From the NCBI RefSeq assembly GCF_004664715.2, contig NC_051068.1, positions 14,396,798-14,460,797 on the forward strand: a stretch of DNA of 64,000 bases, written 5' to 3'. The stretch comes from Peromyscus leucopus (lineage: Eukaryota > Chordata > Mammalia > Rodentia > Cricetidae). How positions within the stretch are numbered: the first letter of the stretch is position 1; every line of letters starts with the position of its first letter. Of this stretch, positions 46,995 through 58,145 are shown in pieces. Made by a program: the position numbers and the translations under genes. The notes under the pieces were generated by a model. The model was not told where the DNA came from, searched no databases, and was given only the letters and a program-made list of their open reading frames with translations.

Positions 46995-47245
46995 CAGGCT
47001 GTGGGTGTGTCTCAGTTGCCAACCTAGCCTGAGGGCCAGAATTTGTACCCCCAAACCCCATGCAAAATGCTGGGCTGCCATGGCATCCTGCTTACCATCC
47101 AAGTGGAAACCAGAGGAATCTGGCTAGAAAAAGAGCCTGTGTCTGTAAGTAATGCCCCCCAACCATCTAACATCAACACATACATACACACATGCCTCTA
47201 CATACATGTGAACATGAACATGCTCATGAATACACACAAAGGAAA
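46995..47245 (+). mobile_element. Possible ID/B4-type SINE, very diverged
   Basis: 'gctgtgggtgtgtctcagtt' with 'aaatgctgggctgccatggc' and a CA-rich 3' end ('cacatacatacacacatgcc') suggests an old tRNA-type SINE. Weak evidence. Confidence 0.35.
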
Positions 47246-47559
47246 GTTATCCACGAAAGCCACCCATATCCTATATCACAAGGAAGCTTAAAGCCGAAAG
47301 AGCACTACTATTCTTCTTGACAATGATGCAATGAAACTAGAAATTTAAAACATAATCAAATCTCAGGATGAAGCATTGTTGAAAAATGGTTGTCAAAGAA
47401 CTCAAAGCCCAAGTGATTATTAAATCAATATGTACCAAAGGTACAGGTTGTAGTTATTAACTTACACAGGAAAATTCATAAATTTAGGTAATGTTATTTT
47501 TAAGGATGGGAGAAATAATAAACTAAGCATTTGCATGAAGAATTTTATTTTTATTCAAA

Positions 47560-47670
47560 ACGTTGTTATTGTACATGTTTATTGGGTGCACTGGGGTAAT
47601 TTGATATGTGTATTCACTGTGTGAATCCAATCGGGGTAATTAGCATTTCCATCTCATTAAATGGCTAAAA
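47560..47670 (+). mobile_element. L1 (L1M-type) 3' remnant
   Basis: 'gtacatgtttattgggtgca', 'ggtaatttgatatgtgtatt' and 'cggggtaattagcatttcca' resemble a mammalian L1 3'-end segment known from many L1M copies. Orientation uncertain. Confidence 0.5.
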
Positions 47671-48100
47671 ACATCCAAACAAGCATGAAATAGACAAAGA
47701 TATTAATGAACAACAAAGCAGGAACTATTGAAATAAAAAGCAGAAAATGATGGTATTTAAATCTTGGAGTCTGTCTTTTCAATAGGCCAATAAATTAAAC
47801 AAACTTTAGTCTGCGTGAATTGGGAAAAATAAATGATAAAGCACAAGTAGATATATCATTGGAAAAAGAGGTGATAATTGTAAGAAATATTTTATAAATT
47901 AAAATTATATGGTATATAGCTCTATCTTAATAAAAAGTAAAACTTCAGTGAAGGTCCTGTTTCCAGGGAAAGTGTAAGCTATTCAAACTGCCAAAAAAGA
48001 GAACAGATGTCTAGTTGAGGATTGGAGTCTTCATGCTTTATGAGCAGAATTTTGGTGTCAGTTCATCTAAAACCTTTTTCATTTTCTTCCCTGTTTGTAA
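47671..48100. other. AT-rich noncoding stretch
   Basis: Lies between two old L1 remnants and may itself be unrecognisable L1 sequence. Confidence 0.4.
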
Positions 48101-48500
48101 AAATGTAATCTGGAATTTACTCTTGTATGTGTTGTGAGGTAAGGATTGAATTTTAGTTTTTAGCTCTTTCACATTTGATGATTTCCAATACATTTATAGA
48201 GCGGTCTGCTTATTAAATTATTTATAAATTGTGCCATGTCAGTATCCTAATTCTCATATATACTCAACTGTTTCTGAGTTGCATTGATCACATTAGTTTA
48301 GAACTATTACATACTTTTTCAATGATTATTACTAGGTGATAATATTTAATAAAAGAAACCCATTTACTTTTCTCAAAAATGTGTTACTGCATGTTATCTA
48401 ATCATTATTTTAGAAAACCCACGAGATGGATTTAATGGATTAAATGGATTTCATTAATTTTCAGAATAATTTGAGAATGATATTTTAAATCATATAATCC
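48100..48500 (-). mobile_element. Ancient L1 ORF2-region remnant, antisense
   Basis: 'aggtaaggattgaattttag', 'tgatgatttccaatacattt' and 'ctcatatatactcaactgtt' align by eye with the antisense of a well-known L1 ORF2 segment. Strongly diverged, with stop codons in all frames. Confidence 0.55.
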
Positions 48501-48783
48501 AATAAACTTTTATCTCCACTTCCATCACTATTTCAATTTTATAGAAAACACACAAACCATATGAGCTAAGAATGCCAAAATAAATCATGTATTTAAAAAT
48601 ACCTTTCTTTGTTCTTATTTATTCATTTTCCCATTCTTAAAATAGTGTATCAAACAAGGCAGAAATATAGGTATGATTAGATAACTATCATCATCTGCCA
48701 GAATAAAATACATCTTAAAGTTACAAAATTGTCTTCTAACATTAAATTATTTAACATGGATTGACCCAATCAGTCCTGATTGA

Positions 48784-49664
48784 TCATGGGGCATCAATAT
48801 GAAGACTGTAATTCAGTAAACATGTTAGAATGGGAGTGATTGAGTCCACATGTTGGGGTAGGGAAGCTGAGTCCACATGTTGGAGTGGGGTTAGAAACAG
48901 GAAGGTAAGAAATTGTAGTGTGTTCTGATGATGAAAATCAAGTTGAGTGTATAGTTTGGAGTACTTGGAATAATAAATGAAAAGCAGGTTTATCCAGCAC
49001 CTTCCTGTCTGGACAACTCTTGGACTCTCAGCAGGGTCTGGATGAGTTCTTTGAGCCTGGTTGTCAGTTCTTGAATATTCTGTGAGAGCAAAGTTTTGGT
49101 CATTAGTAGTCTCTGATAAACGAACGAGATCTCTATGCCATGATGCTATTTCCATGGAAACCATGGTGTTCTCTAAATAGAGTACCTTACTTCAGTGGAC
49201 CAAAGTAGTGGCTAGGCAGATCTGTAGCCAATGTTTTAGAGTCTGTGGTCAGTCTGAAGTCCTTCTCTTCACATTATTTCACAGTCATAAACTCCACCCT
49301 CTTTGAGATCAACAACAGTTACAAAGACCTGTAGTTTTATTATCAATGCCAAAGGAGCAGGTGAAGGGACTACCCCGTTTACACACTGTGACACTGGGTC
49401 AAACCGGGTTGTGGATATCTGTTCCTGAGGACTCACTATGCCACCCATCTTGCCCCGTCTCCTCAACACGCCTGCATTTAAAAAATCTTCCATGGTATGA
49501 GCAACATTCGCTCTTGGTGTGAAGACATTAGAATGAGCAAAGATGCTTTGTCTACTGGGTTTTAGTGAGTGAACTTTTAACTTCAAAGTATATGTCTTAT
49601 TTTTTAATTCCTGTAGGAGCCCCAGAATCCTGGCTAGAGAAAAGCCCTTCAAACTCAGGCACAC
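48784..49664 (-). pseudogene. Unresolved minus-strand open frames; possible decayed retrocopy
   Basis: Two minus-strand frames follow each other: 131 codons at 49269-49664 (starting MCLSLKGF) and 126 codons at 48784-49164. The first lacks low complexity and has balanced composition, which is unusual for this window. In a third frame the second region reads as a possible coiled coil (around IQELTTRLKELIQTLLRVQE, near 49000-49090). I do not recognise a family. There is no poly(A) tract on the downstream side and no visible intron structure. Options are a frameshifted processed pseudogene, an old retroviral or LINE fragment, or chance. The label is tentative. Confidence 0.2.
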
Positions 49665-50943
49665 ACCTCACCAGGGCATCTCAAGGTGGAGCCAGGGCCA
49701 TTGCATTACTGACAACTCCCAGATGAAGCTGTAGCTTCACAAACGACACTTTCAGCAGCAAGAGCAATGGATCACCGCCAGTTTCTAGTTCTCTGAATCC
49801 AAGGCACTTGAGGGCCAGTTACTGTGAACCAACAGCATGGTGTCTGCTGGTGTATAACACACGGACACTGCTTTCCTTGCTTCATGTCACTGGGAATGGG
49901 AATGAGGTGTCTTAAAAGCACCCATATTCTGTAGATCTCGTGCCCGGAGACTTGATGTTATAAGCATGGAGTGTGGCATGGAATTGAGGTTTTAAACTTT
50001 TCCCCAGTTGACTAACATATAGTTGACGTAAAGAACTACTGACCCAATGTGAGAAGTAGGAAAGGAGAGGATTTCTGGGTTTGGAAATGGAAGAACCTGC
50101 ATGGGCCCATGGTTAGACGAGTGGGCTTTGAGTCTAGGGGTACATGATGGGCTTGCCTGGTGAGGAGACTGCAGGGAAGAAGCTTGCTTAAGAGTATCTA
50201 ACATTCTGAAGGAAATAAGGATGGCCTGGATCAAGTCTCAAGGAACAGAAGGGCTAACCAGAAGTGTAGGCTCTGGAGTTGACTACATCTAATGCTGTTC
50301 ACAGTGAGGAGCAAGGCAGAGAAGGCAAGTGCCTGCTGAACTTCTGGGGTGGAAGGCAGAAGTGTGGGGAGAGGTTGGTCCACCACGACCTCGAGTGTGG
50401 TGGTGGCCGTGCATGATGATAACGGATCTGCAAGGCTCCTCGTGGCCTGTAACGCTGTAGCTGTGTAGCATGCAGCACAATGCACCGTTCCCACATTTGT
50501 TGTGATAGCATAAACAGACATACGAGAATCCAGTCACGGAGAAGTCAAGCACATATAATTATGTGCAGTGCATAATGCTTGATAATGATAATGATTGATA
50601 AATGACTATGTTCCTACTTCATGTATTTACTATACTGTATTTTTATCATTACTTAGAATGTTGTACTCTTCCTACTTGCGAAGGGAAAGTTTACTGAAAA
50701 ATAGCCGGTGTGTTAAGACAGAGCAGCCCCATCCCTCTCGTGGCCCCCATGTCTCTTGAGTGTGTTAAGAGACCTGTTGAATGCTTGACCCACCCCTCTG
50801 CTGATGCGGATGCACTCTTTGATTTGTGTGCAGGAATCTGGTGTTGCAATTTTGGCTCTCTGCCCTAAAGAGCTGTGTGGCTTTAATTGTATTTATCCTG
50901 GCTGTATTGGGATGCATTTCTGTATGACTTTGGACTTTCTGTA
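49665..50943. other. Single-copy noncoding stretch
   Basis: No repeat recognised. Three minus-strand frames at 50231-50552 overlap in all phases, as expected by chance in GC-richer sequence. Confidence 0.5.
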
Positions 50944-51372
50944 CCATATACAGTGTACCGTATCCAGTGGTGTCTCCATATCCAGTGGTGTGTCCCTATC
51001 CAGTGGTGTCTCCATATCCAGTGGTGTCTCCATATCCAGTGGTGTGTCCATATCCAGTGGTGTCTCCCTATCCAGTGGTGTGTCCATATCCAGTGGTGTC
51101 TCCATACACAGTGGTATGTCCATATCCAGTGGTGTCTCCTATCCAGTGGTGTCTCCATATCCAGTGGCATCTCCATATCCAGTGTGTGTCATACCAGTTG
51201 TTCCTATCAGTTGTGTCATATCATATTCCATATCCAGTGGTGTCTCCCTATCCAGTGGTGTGTCCATATCCAAGGGTATCTCCATATCCAATGGTGCCTC
51301 CTATCTGATAGTGTCTCCATGTCTGATGGTGTCTCAGTATCCAATGGTGTCTCTATATATGATGGTGCTCCA
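50944..51372. repeat. 18-bp minisatellite, about 21 units
   Basis: Unit 'tatccagtggtgtctcca'. Twelve fairly clean units run from 50961 (50944-50960 is a degenerate lead-in). A disordered segment follows at about 51182-51230, then nine further units of increasing divergence. Units alternate between a 'tct' and a 'tgt' variant. The 18-bp period keeps several frames open on both strands, producing repetitive peptides that are not genes. Confidence 0.96.
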
Positions 51373-51469
51373 CCTCTCTAGAACACAGCAAACACTCAAA
51401 TATTAGTTATCAGTAATAGTTTTATCTTCCTCCTTCAAACACTTTATGGCCTTCATTCCTCATTCTGAG

Positions 51470-51600
51470 GCTGCGGAGATGCTCAGTGGAGAAAGTGCCT
51501 GCCTGCTGTGTAAGCGTGACCGTCTGAGCTCAGATCTCTTCCACCCACGGAGACTATAGACATGGTGGCACATGTCTGTAGCCTCAGCTCAGGGGTAAGC
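51470..51600 (+). mobile_element. Partial ID/B4-type SINE
   Basis: 'gcggagatgctcagtggaga', 'gtctgagctcagatctcttc' and 'catggtggcacatgtctgta' match the left part of a B4; the B1 half stops early. Confidence 0.65.
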
Positions 51601-51639
51601 AAAGCAGATTTCTCGGACCACAAGCACAGGCTTCCATGT

Positions 51640-51730
51640 CCACCTTTTAACATGTGGGCTGTGGGACTGAACTCGTGTCCTGATGATTCCAAAGCAAGCA
51701 CTTACCAGCTGAGCCATCTCTCCAGCCTCC
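51640..51730 (-). mobile_element. tRNA-derived SINE fragment, antisense
   Basis: 'gggctgtgggactgaactcg' and 'aagcacttaccagctgagcc' plus 'atctctccagcc' are the reverse complement of the tRNA-like head shared by B2, B3 and B4. It lies head-on to the plus-strand fragment at its left. Confidence 0.75.
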
Positions 51731-52229
51731 TGTAGGCTAAACATTTTGATGGGTTAACCCACAAGATCTGAGATCTTCTCCTGCTGGTGAGTCTGCTTTA
51801 AGGGTGGATCTCTTAACAGAGTGAGCTGTCAGTGCTTAGTTTGGTAGATCCAGTTGCTTCAAATCTGCAAGCTGAGTGTCAAGGGACATTCAACCTGACT
51901 TGTGTATGTTTGAGCTAAGTCTACCATTGCTGTCCCTGTGTGCAGGCAATGCATTCTTCCCAAGCTCTGGTTACCAGCCTTTACCTCAGGAGTGCACTCC
52001 AAAGCCAAGCATGCGTATGAGTGCCCCTCCCTCCCTTTGCACCAGTTGTTGGGACAGGACGCCATGTTAAGACCTTGCTTTGCTCAGTTTTCTAGCCGGT
52101 ATGAAAGAACTTTTAAGAGGTTTGAATTGTCCTTAAAACTCAGGCTCACCTGCTTCTCTCTTTGCTATGGGTCACCCTGAGCTCTGGGCTCTAGTTAAAA
52201 GGCTCAGCACTTTCACAAACACTTAGACA
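51731..52229. other. Single-copy spacer
   Basis: No feature recognised. Confidence 0.5.
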
Positions 52230-52765
52230 TGTTGCTTTCCACTGCGGTGACGAAATACCTGAGGAAGTCAACTTAAAAGGGGAACGGTCATTCAGACGCT
52301 CATCGTCACAGGTTTCAGTCTGTGGCTGCTTGGCTTTGTGTCTGGGGTTTTGGTGAGACGGAATGTCACAATGCAGGTGAGAGAAGGGACAAGCTGCTCC
52401 CCTCACAGCAGCCAGGAGACGTGGAGACAGACAGACAGAAGAAGAGCGGGGGTCACTTGAGGGCTGAGAGGAAAGGGGCTATGAGCAAAATAACCCCTTC
52501 AAAGACTTGCCTCCCATTTCCTCCTCAAGGGCACAACCTGGTGACCCACTTCCTTAAGGCAGGCACACCTTAATGACTCACTTCCTCCTCAAAGCCACAC
52601 CCTAGTGACCCACTTCCTCAAGCTATGCCCCATTCCTAAAGTTCCTACTTCCTCACATAGCTGCACACACTATGAAATGATCAGTAGATCCATCCATAAA
52701 GGAAGTCACTGTGTAATCCCACTACCTAGCAGAGCACTGCTGACTTGAACCCTCAACTCATTTCA
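52230..52765. mobile_element. Probable old LTR/L1-type interspersed repeat, family unassigned
   Basis: 'gacgaaatacctgaggaagt', 'caacttaaaaggggaacggt' and repeated 'cacttcctcctcaaagccac' recall a common rodent repeat with a 'CACTTCCTCCAACAAGGCCACACC' type motif. A partial tandem structure built on GACCCACTTCCT/GACTCACTTCCT is visible at 52530-52620. Confidence 0.45.
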
Positions 52766-53998
52766 GATCCAAAGCCAGTCCACGGTTATCATCTTTAGAC
52801 CCTGTCCTCCCCAGAGTGTTTGCTCATTTGTCCAGTCGGCAGATATTTACAGAACACTAGGCGGTGAAAACCGGAGTGCTGGGGAGATTCACAGTAGTCG
52901 GCGGGTCAGACAAGTCCCCTGCCCCTGCCCCGTATACAGCTCAGAGCCTGATGTGGAGACAAAGCGAGTGTGTCCACAGATAAGTTCAAGGCGTGAAGGG
53001 GAAGTGCTGAATACTGTCTGCGACAGCGGTGAGAAGACCCGACAGAGATTGAGAAGTCAGTGGGTCTATCTGAAGACCCTAATCCAGAGCTGAGGATTTG
53101 GGGGTGAGGAGAAAGTAGCTTGAGAAAGGAGGATGTCTGCAGACAGTGGCTGGGCTGTGGGCTCTGTTGGTTTCTGTAGTGACTTTAGTCATTTTTTGTT
53201 CCTCTTTCTCATCCTACAAATGACTTTTTAAAAAACTCTATGCCTTCATGAGGCTCATGGGGTCTTTTCTGTGTCTCTTGAGGTATTTCATCTATGGTAG
53301 GCATGTTGGGCTCTGTTGACATTTTTTCTCCTTTGCTGGTCTTTATGTGGTATGTTTGCCCATGCATATCCTGAAATTTCTGTCCAGACCTTCCTTTCCT
53401 CTCCATCCACACAGCTTAAGTTTACTGTCTTTTTTTTTGCCACTGTATTCCAAAATTATTTCCCTCCCTCCAAACTATAAACTGTGAGTTGGTGGACTTT
53501 CACTTGTCTCAGTGTCCATGGCTTGCCGTGGACAGGGGCTGATAGAAGACAGTCTGAGACTCTTGGGTGGTGCCCAGCACCTGCTCCAGGGCTCACTCTG
53601 CCATCATCCAAGGCATGTTTTAGACCATAGCCCTTTTCACAGCGAAGGCCAGGAACGTCCTGGTCAGTCTGCTCATTCCCCACCACAACTCCAGAGGGTT
53701 CCATGCTCACTCTTCAGGCACTATCCACTCATCTCAGTCTGTCTTCTCTGCTAGTTGGCAGGTAGGGGCTCCTGATAGAATCTGGTTTGTGAAAAGTAGA
53801 AGGTTTGCTATAACGTTGTGCTGTCCTTTTTTTTTTTTTAAGTGTAATGAGCGGTTGCAAGCCTTAGCCAGTTCTCTGTATGTGATTTTTATATTGTTTT
53901 ACTTTATAAAGTTTTACTTTACTGTCAAGTGTTAGGGTAGATTCTTCTTTTTGACATAACTTCATTTCATTATCCCCATCTATTCCCTTTCAAACATT
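52766..53998. other. Single-copy noncoding stretch
   Basis: Contains T runs near 53431 and 53829. A minus-strand frame of 67 codons (53209-53412) has a lysine-rich, low-stop composition but no recognisable family. Confidence 0.45.
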
Positions 53999-54331
53999 GT
54001 GATGGCTTAGCTGTGAAATGCAGACTCATGTCTTTGGATGCCTGGTTCCTAGGTGGTGGTGGAGTTTGGAAATCTTCGGAACCTTTAGGTGGAGCACCCT
54101 CACCTGAGGACTGGGTCACTAGGGGCAGATTTTGAAATTGAAGGCCAGACCTCCTTCATCCTCTCTGCTTGCTGAGTGAGGACACAATGTGATCAGCTGC
54201 CTGTGTTCCTACCACCTCCCATGCCTTTAGGAAATGGCTCCCTCCTTAACTCTGAGATGAATAAGCCCTTCCTTCCTCACGTGGCTCCTTGTTAGGCCTT
54301 TGGTCACAGCAGCGAAAAGTACCTAATACAA
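53999..54331 (+). mobile_element. Probable MaLR/ERVL-type solo LTR
   Basis: Starts TGTGATGGCTTAG and ends 'tggtcacagcagcgaaaagt' then 'acctaataca', giving TG...CA termini and the classic 'ttggtcacagcaac..aactaatac' type ending. 'atgaataagcccttccttcc' occupies the poly(A)-signal position. No target duplication seen. Confidence 0.6.
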
Positions 54332-54569
54332 GCACTACCTATGTTCTTCATGGAACGTACCTGGAGATGCAGTAGGACTGGCAAAGGCTATCTGGCTAAG
54401 GTCTTCGGGAGGAATCGACATTCTGTAATAATGTGTCAAGTGGGAGGTGATGGGGAGCATGCCACACTTCAGGAGAACCTGAGAACGCAGTGCCCTCCAA
54501 AACCCTTTATGGCAGGCCAACAATATGTCTTAGTTGATAAAAAAGAAAAACAAAAAAAATACCACCAAG
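54332..54569. other. Single-copy spacer
   Basis: No feature recognised. Confidence 0.45.
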
Positions 54570-54679
54570 CCTGACGCGACAAGTGCAGCCCCGGGACCCA
54601 TATGGGAGATGGAGGGAACCGGCCCCACAAGTTGTCCTCTGACTGCCGTGTGTGTAACCCCTGTGGTGCGCGTGTACAT
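54570..54679 (+). mobile_element. tRNA-derived SINE fragment (B2/B3-like)
   Basis: 'caccaagcctgacgcgacaa', 'gcagccccgggacccatatg' and 'cacaagttgtcctctgactg' match the same SINE type as at 27486; the head is missing. Confidence 0.72.
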
Positions 54680-54765
54680 GTACACACACACACACACACA
54701 CACACAAAATAAATAAATAAATAAGTAAATAGATAGTTAAATAAATAGATATAATTAAAAAAAAA
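54680..54765. repeat. (CA)n then (AAAT)n tail repeat
   Basis: CA run to about 54706, then AAAT/GATA-like units; the 3' tail of the adjacent SINE. Confidence 0.93.
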
Positions 54766-54769
54766 TCAA

Positions 54770-55341
54770 ACCCCTCAAGAAGGAGGAGGTCTATATGGAA
54801 GGGAAAGTAGAAAGACTGTAAGAGCCAGAGGGGATGAATGATGCGAAGGAAACTGAGCCTTCCAGACACAGCAGGACTGACGGACATATGAACTCACAGA
54901 GACCATGGCAGCATGCACAGGCTTGCACAGGTTCAAGCCAGATGGAGTCCCAGCCTGGAGAGGGGAAAGTGGACGTGGGCTCCTGCCCCTAACCAAGAAG
55001 CTGTCTGGGCTGAGAGCTCCTGGCAAAGGAAAAATCCGCTTTCTTAAATAAATATCACTGTGTACATCAGCTACAGTCCAGGGCAGTCCCCATGACTACG
55101 AGTAATTGGCCAACACAAAAGAAGCTCCTTTGGGGTTTTTGGTGGATTTTTTTTATTTTGGCATTTTTTGTCTTATTGGTTTTTTGTTTTGATTTTCATT
55201 TCTGTGGTTTTTGTTTGTTTCATTAAAGAGAGAAAAAAACAAAGTTGGGTGGGTAGGGAGGCGGGAAGGATCTGGAAGAATTTGGGGGAGGAGAAAAACA
55301 TGATCAAAATATATTGAAAAAAATGTTTAAAATAAAAAAGA
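54770..55341 (+). mobile_element. L1 3' end (rodent Lx-like 3' UTR)
   Basis: 'gaactcacagagaccatggc', 'acaggttcaagccagatgga', 'cctaaccaagaagctgtctg', 'attggccaacacaaaagaag' and a terminal 'catgatcaaaatatattgaa' with A-rich tail match the muroid L1 3' UTR. 5'-truncated; no ORF2 remains. Confidence 0.85.
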
Positions 55342-55384
55342 GACCTTGGTCATATTTCTGCAGAGAGCTTGGCCAAGCTCGCTC

Positions 55385-55690
55385 AGAACACATATTTATC
55401 AAGTCTTGTGTCAAGATCCATGCTGGAAACTAATATCACATCTGTAATCCTCACTAGCACCTTGCGGGGAGGAGCCACCCTACGTCCTCACTGTTAGACA
55501 GTCAGGGCCAAAGGGAGGCAGTGGGTGCTGTGGGGATGGGTGGTCAGTGACTTGGGCCCCTTAAGGCTCCGGGCACTTTCACTGATGACTCCGACGCCAC
55601 ACGGAATGGGCATTCTTGTCCGGTTTGTTCTAAATGAGAAAACAGAAACTTCAAGATGCCAAGTGAACCTGCCTAAGGTGATGAAGTTTG
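55385..55690 (+). mobile_element. MIR SINE remnants (two short matching patches)
   Basis: 'tgtgtcaagatccatgctgg' to 'cctcactagcaccttgcggg' (about 55409-55471) and 'aatgagaaaacagaaacttc' to 'cctaaggtgatgaagtttg' (about 55634-55690) match successive MIR portions. The middle is unmatched. Confidence 0.5.
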
Positions 55691-55712
55691 TGAAGAGTGT
55701 CATCTAGGATAC

Positions 55713-56397
55713 ACACAAACACACATACACACACACAAACACACACACACACACCATACCACACACACATACATACACACATACACACACACATCACACC
55801 CCCCACCACACACACACACCATACCACACACACATACATACACACATACACACACACATACACACATCACACCCCACACACACCACACACACACATCACA
55901 CCCCCCACACAAACACACATCACACACACCCCACACCACACACACACACCATACCACACACACATACACACATTACACACACCACACACACACAGCATAC
56001 CACACATACACATACACACATCACACCTCCCCACACACCTACACACATCACACCCCCACACACACAACACACACACACCATACCACACACACACAAACAC
56101 ATACACACCATACTCCCCCACACACACACACCACACACACATCATACCATACACACATCACCCACATCCACACACCACACACACATACAAACACACACCA
56201 CCCACCCCCACACACCACACACACACACACCACACACACATATCATACCATACAAACACACATCACACACACACACACCACACACACACACACACCATAC
56301 CACACACACACATCATACCATACAAACACACATCACACACACCTACCACACATACACACCATACCACACACACATACCACATCACACACACATCATA

Positions 56398-56442
<45 letters not shown>
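55713..56442. repeat. CA-rich compound satellite array, about 730 bp
   Basis: Long run of ACAC blocks punctuated by CATACCACAC, CATCACACC, CCCCCACAC and ACATACATACAC modules that recur irregularly, ending in a pure (CA)n at about 56400-56442. The long frames of Thr/His or Val/Cys across it are artefacts. Confidence 0.97.
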
Positions 56443-56445
<3 letters not shown>

Positions 56446-57115
56446 CTGTGCTCTGGGCAGCTCTGGGCAAACCCCTATCCACTTTTGGACAGGTACACAC
56501 TTCGCTGTCTTTAGATCTACAATTTACGGTTTGTATGCACCTGCTGCCACTCAGACACAGTGCCGTCAGCACTACTGCTTTGGTTTTCAGAAATCTGGTC
56601 TTGGAGCTTTTTGCCACCAGTGGCTAGGACCAGGAGGACACCGTGGTGGTATTACGCGGCCCATAGCCCAGCAGTAACTGTGTGTAGCATCCTTTAAGAC
56701 TGCTAAGCACAGAGGTGCATTCCTGCTTCGCTGCCCCTGCTGGCTCCTACCTCCTTTATCCTGGGGTGATTATGGCCCCTTCCCTTCCATTGTGAGCCTC
56801 TGGGAAGAAGAGGGCTCATCTCGGTGCCTCATTTAATAGATCCAAAAGGAAATTCACAAAAGAATAAAAAATCGAGGTAGCATTATCACCTCATGCCTCC
56901 TTGGGAGACACTGCTGCAGTGAATCCTTACATAGCTTGGCCCACTGGCCCTTCACGTGCTCTGATTTTCTCCAAGGGACAGAGATGAAATCTTGATGACT
57001 TCCTGAGCTGCCCTTCTCAGAGTGGTTTCACGGGTCATGGCTGAGCTAATCTGGGGAGAGCAGATCAAAATTAAAGAAGTGTGTCTAGAGTGAGCTTGTG
57101 ACTTAGAAGTTTGAA

Positions 57116-57118
<3 letters not shown>
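56443..57118. other. Single-copy noncoding stretch
   Basis: No feature recognised. Confidence 0.5.
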
Positions 57119-57159
<41 letters not shown>

Positions 57160-57193
57160 ATGCACACAATATATATGTGTATATGTATATATA
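57119..57193. repeat. (TG)n followed by TA/TG-rich tract
   Basis: Pure TG to about 57158, then 'catgcacacaatatatatgt' and alternating TA/TG, an alternating purine-pyrimidine (Z-DNA-prone) sequence. Confidence 0.93.
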
Positions 57194-57611
57194 TTCTGAC
57201 CATTCTGCTACTATATTTTTTACGTAGGCCACATGAGTGCATGTTAGGAAAATAAAATTAAAAGCAGTAGCTCCTAAGATATGCTGGTGCGTTCTGTGTA
57301 GACTCAAATTCTGAGTGAGACTAGAGTGGGAACAAGCAGAGAAAAAAGGGTAAAGAATTCAGGTGCAAATCACACGTTTATGTGAAAGTAGACCCCCAAA
57401 TGTTTGGGGTCAGCATGATGGAGAGGAGCGAAAGAGGAGTGTGAAGAACATAGAGGAATAGAGACAAGATACAGTACACACTTGTGTGGAAATATCCTTG
57501 TGTTGCACACTACTGTGTGTGATAAATACACACAACAAACATCTAAAAACAAAATAGCTGTTGATATAAAGTGTAAGGGTAGAACAAAATGAAAGTGACC
57601 TAGAAAGGGGA

Positions 57612-57612
<1 letters not shown>
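57194..57612. other. Single-copy spacer
   Basis: No feature recognised. Confidence 0.5.

Positions 57613-57660
<48 letters not shown>
57613..57660. repeat. (CA)n microsatellite
   Basis: Pure CA run of 48 bp. Confidence 0.97.
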
Positions 57661-57662
<2 letters not shown>

Positions 57663-57994
57663 AGGGATGGCAGAGGCAAGGCTGGTTTCCAGTCAGTTCT
57701 TGTGTCTCTGTGAAAAGGACCCCCACGTTAGGATTTTAACAGATGGGGCATGTCTTTGGAACCTGCCTCCTAGAAGTTTCTGCAAACACATGCACGGATA
57801 GATCTTTAGAGGACAGAATACCGCTACTGAGACGGCAGGACAGGAAACCCTAGGCCAGGAACACAGTCTCCCGATCCCACTACGTATGCTGATTATAGCT
57901 AGAGACTTCTAGGATGATATTCTACACTGGGTCTGAGACTTTTGGAATGTAAATGTATAGAGTATATGGCAGCTCAGAGATAGATTAAGTAATT
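57661..57994. other. Single-copy spacer
   Basis: No feature recognised. Confidence 0.5.
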
Positions 57995-58145
57995 CTAGCT
58001 GGGGAGGCAGTGGAAGGTGAAGCTCCATGAGTTCAAGACCAACCTGTCTTCATAGTGAGTTCTGGGACAACCAGGGCTACATAATGAAATCTTGTCTATA
58101 AATAAATAGGTGAATGAATGAATAAGTAAGTAAGTAAATAAATAA
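57995..58145 (+). mobile_element. B1 SINE fragment with AAAT/GAAT tail
   Basis: 'ccatgagttcaagaccaacc', 'tgggacaaccagggctacat' and 'gaaatcttgtct' match the right half of B1, followed by GAAT/AAGT/AAAT tetranucleotides. Confidence 0.75.

Noticed and set aside
50804..51406. 200-, 164- and 113-codon repeat proteins
   Set aside because: The 18-bp unit opens several frames on both strands simultaneously; the composition mirrors the DNA repeat.
51470..51730. tRNA genes suggested by A/B-box-like sequences
   Set aside because: These are tRNA-derived SINE heads; no cloverleaf can be supported.
55713..56442. Possible CRISPR-like array (repeat/spacer alternation of ACAC blocks and CATACC modules)
   Set aside because: Modules are irregular low-complexity variants of one another, spacers are not unique, and the host is a mammal.
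55697..56677. 326-codon Thr/His-rich frame and Cys/Val-rich frames opposite
   Set aside because: CA/GT dinucleotide DNA translated; not a gene.
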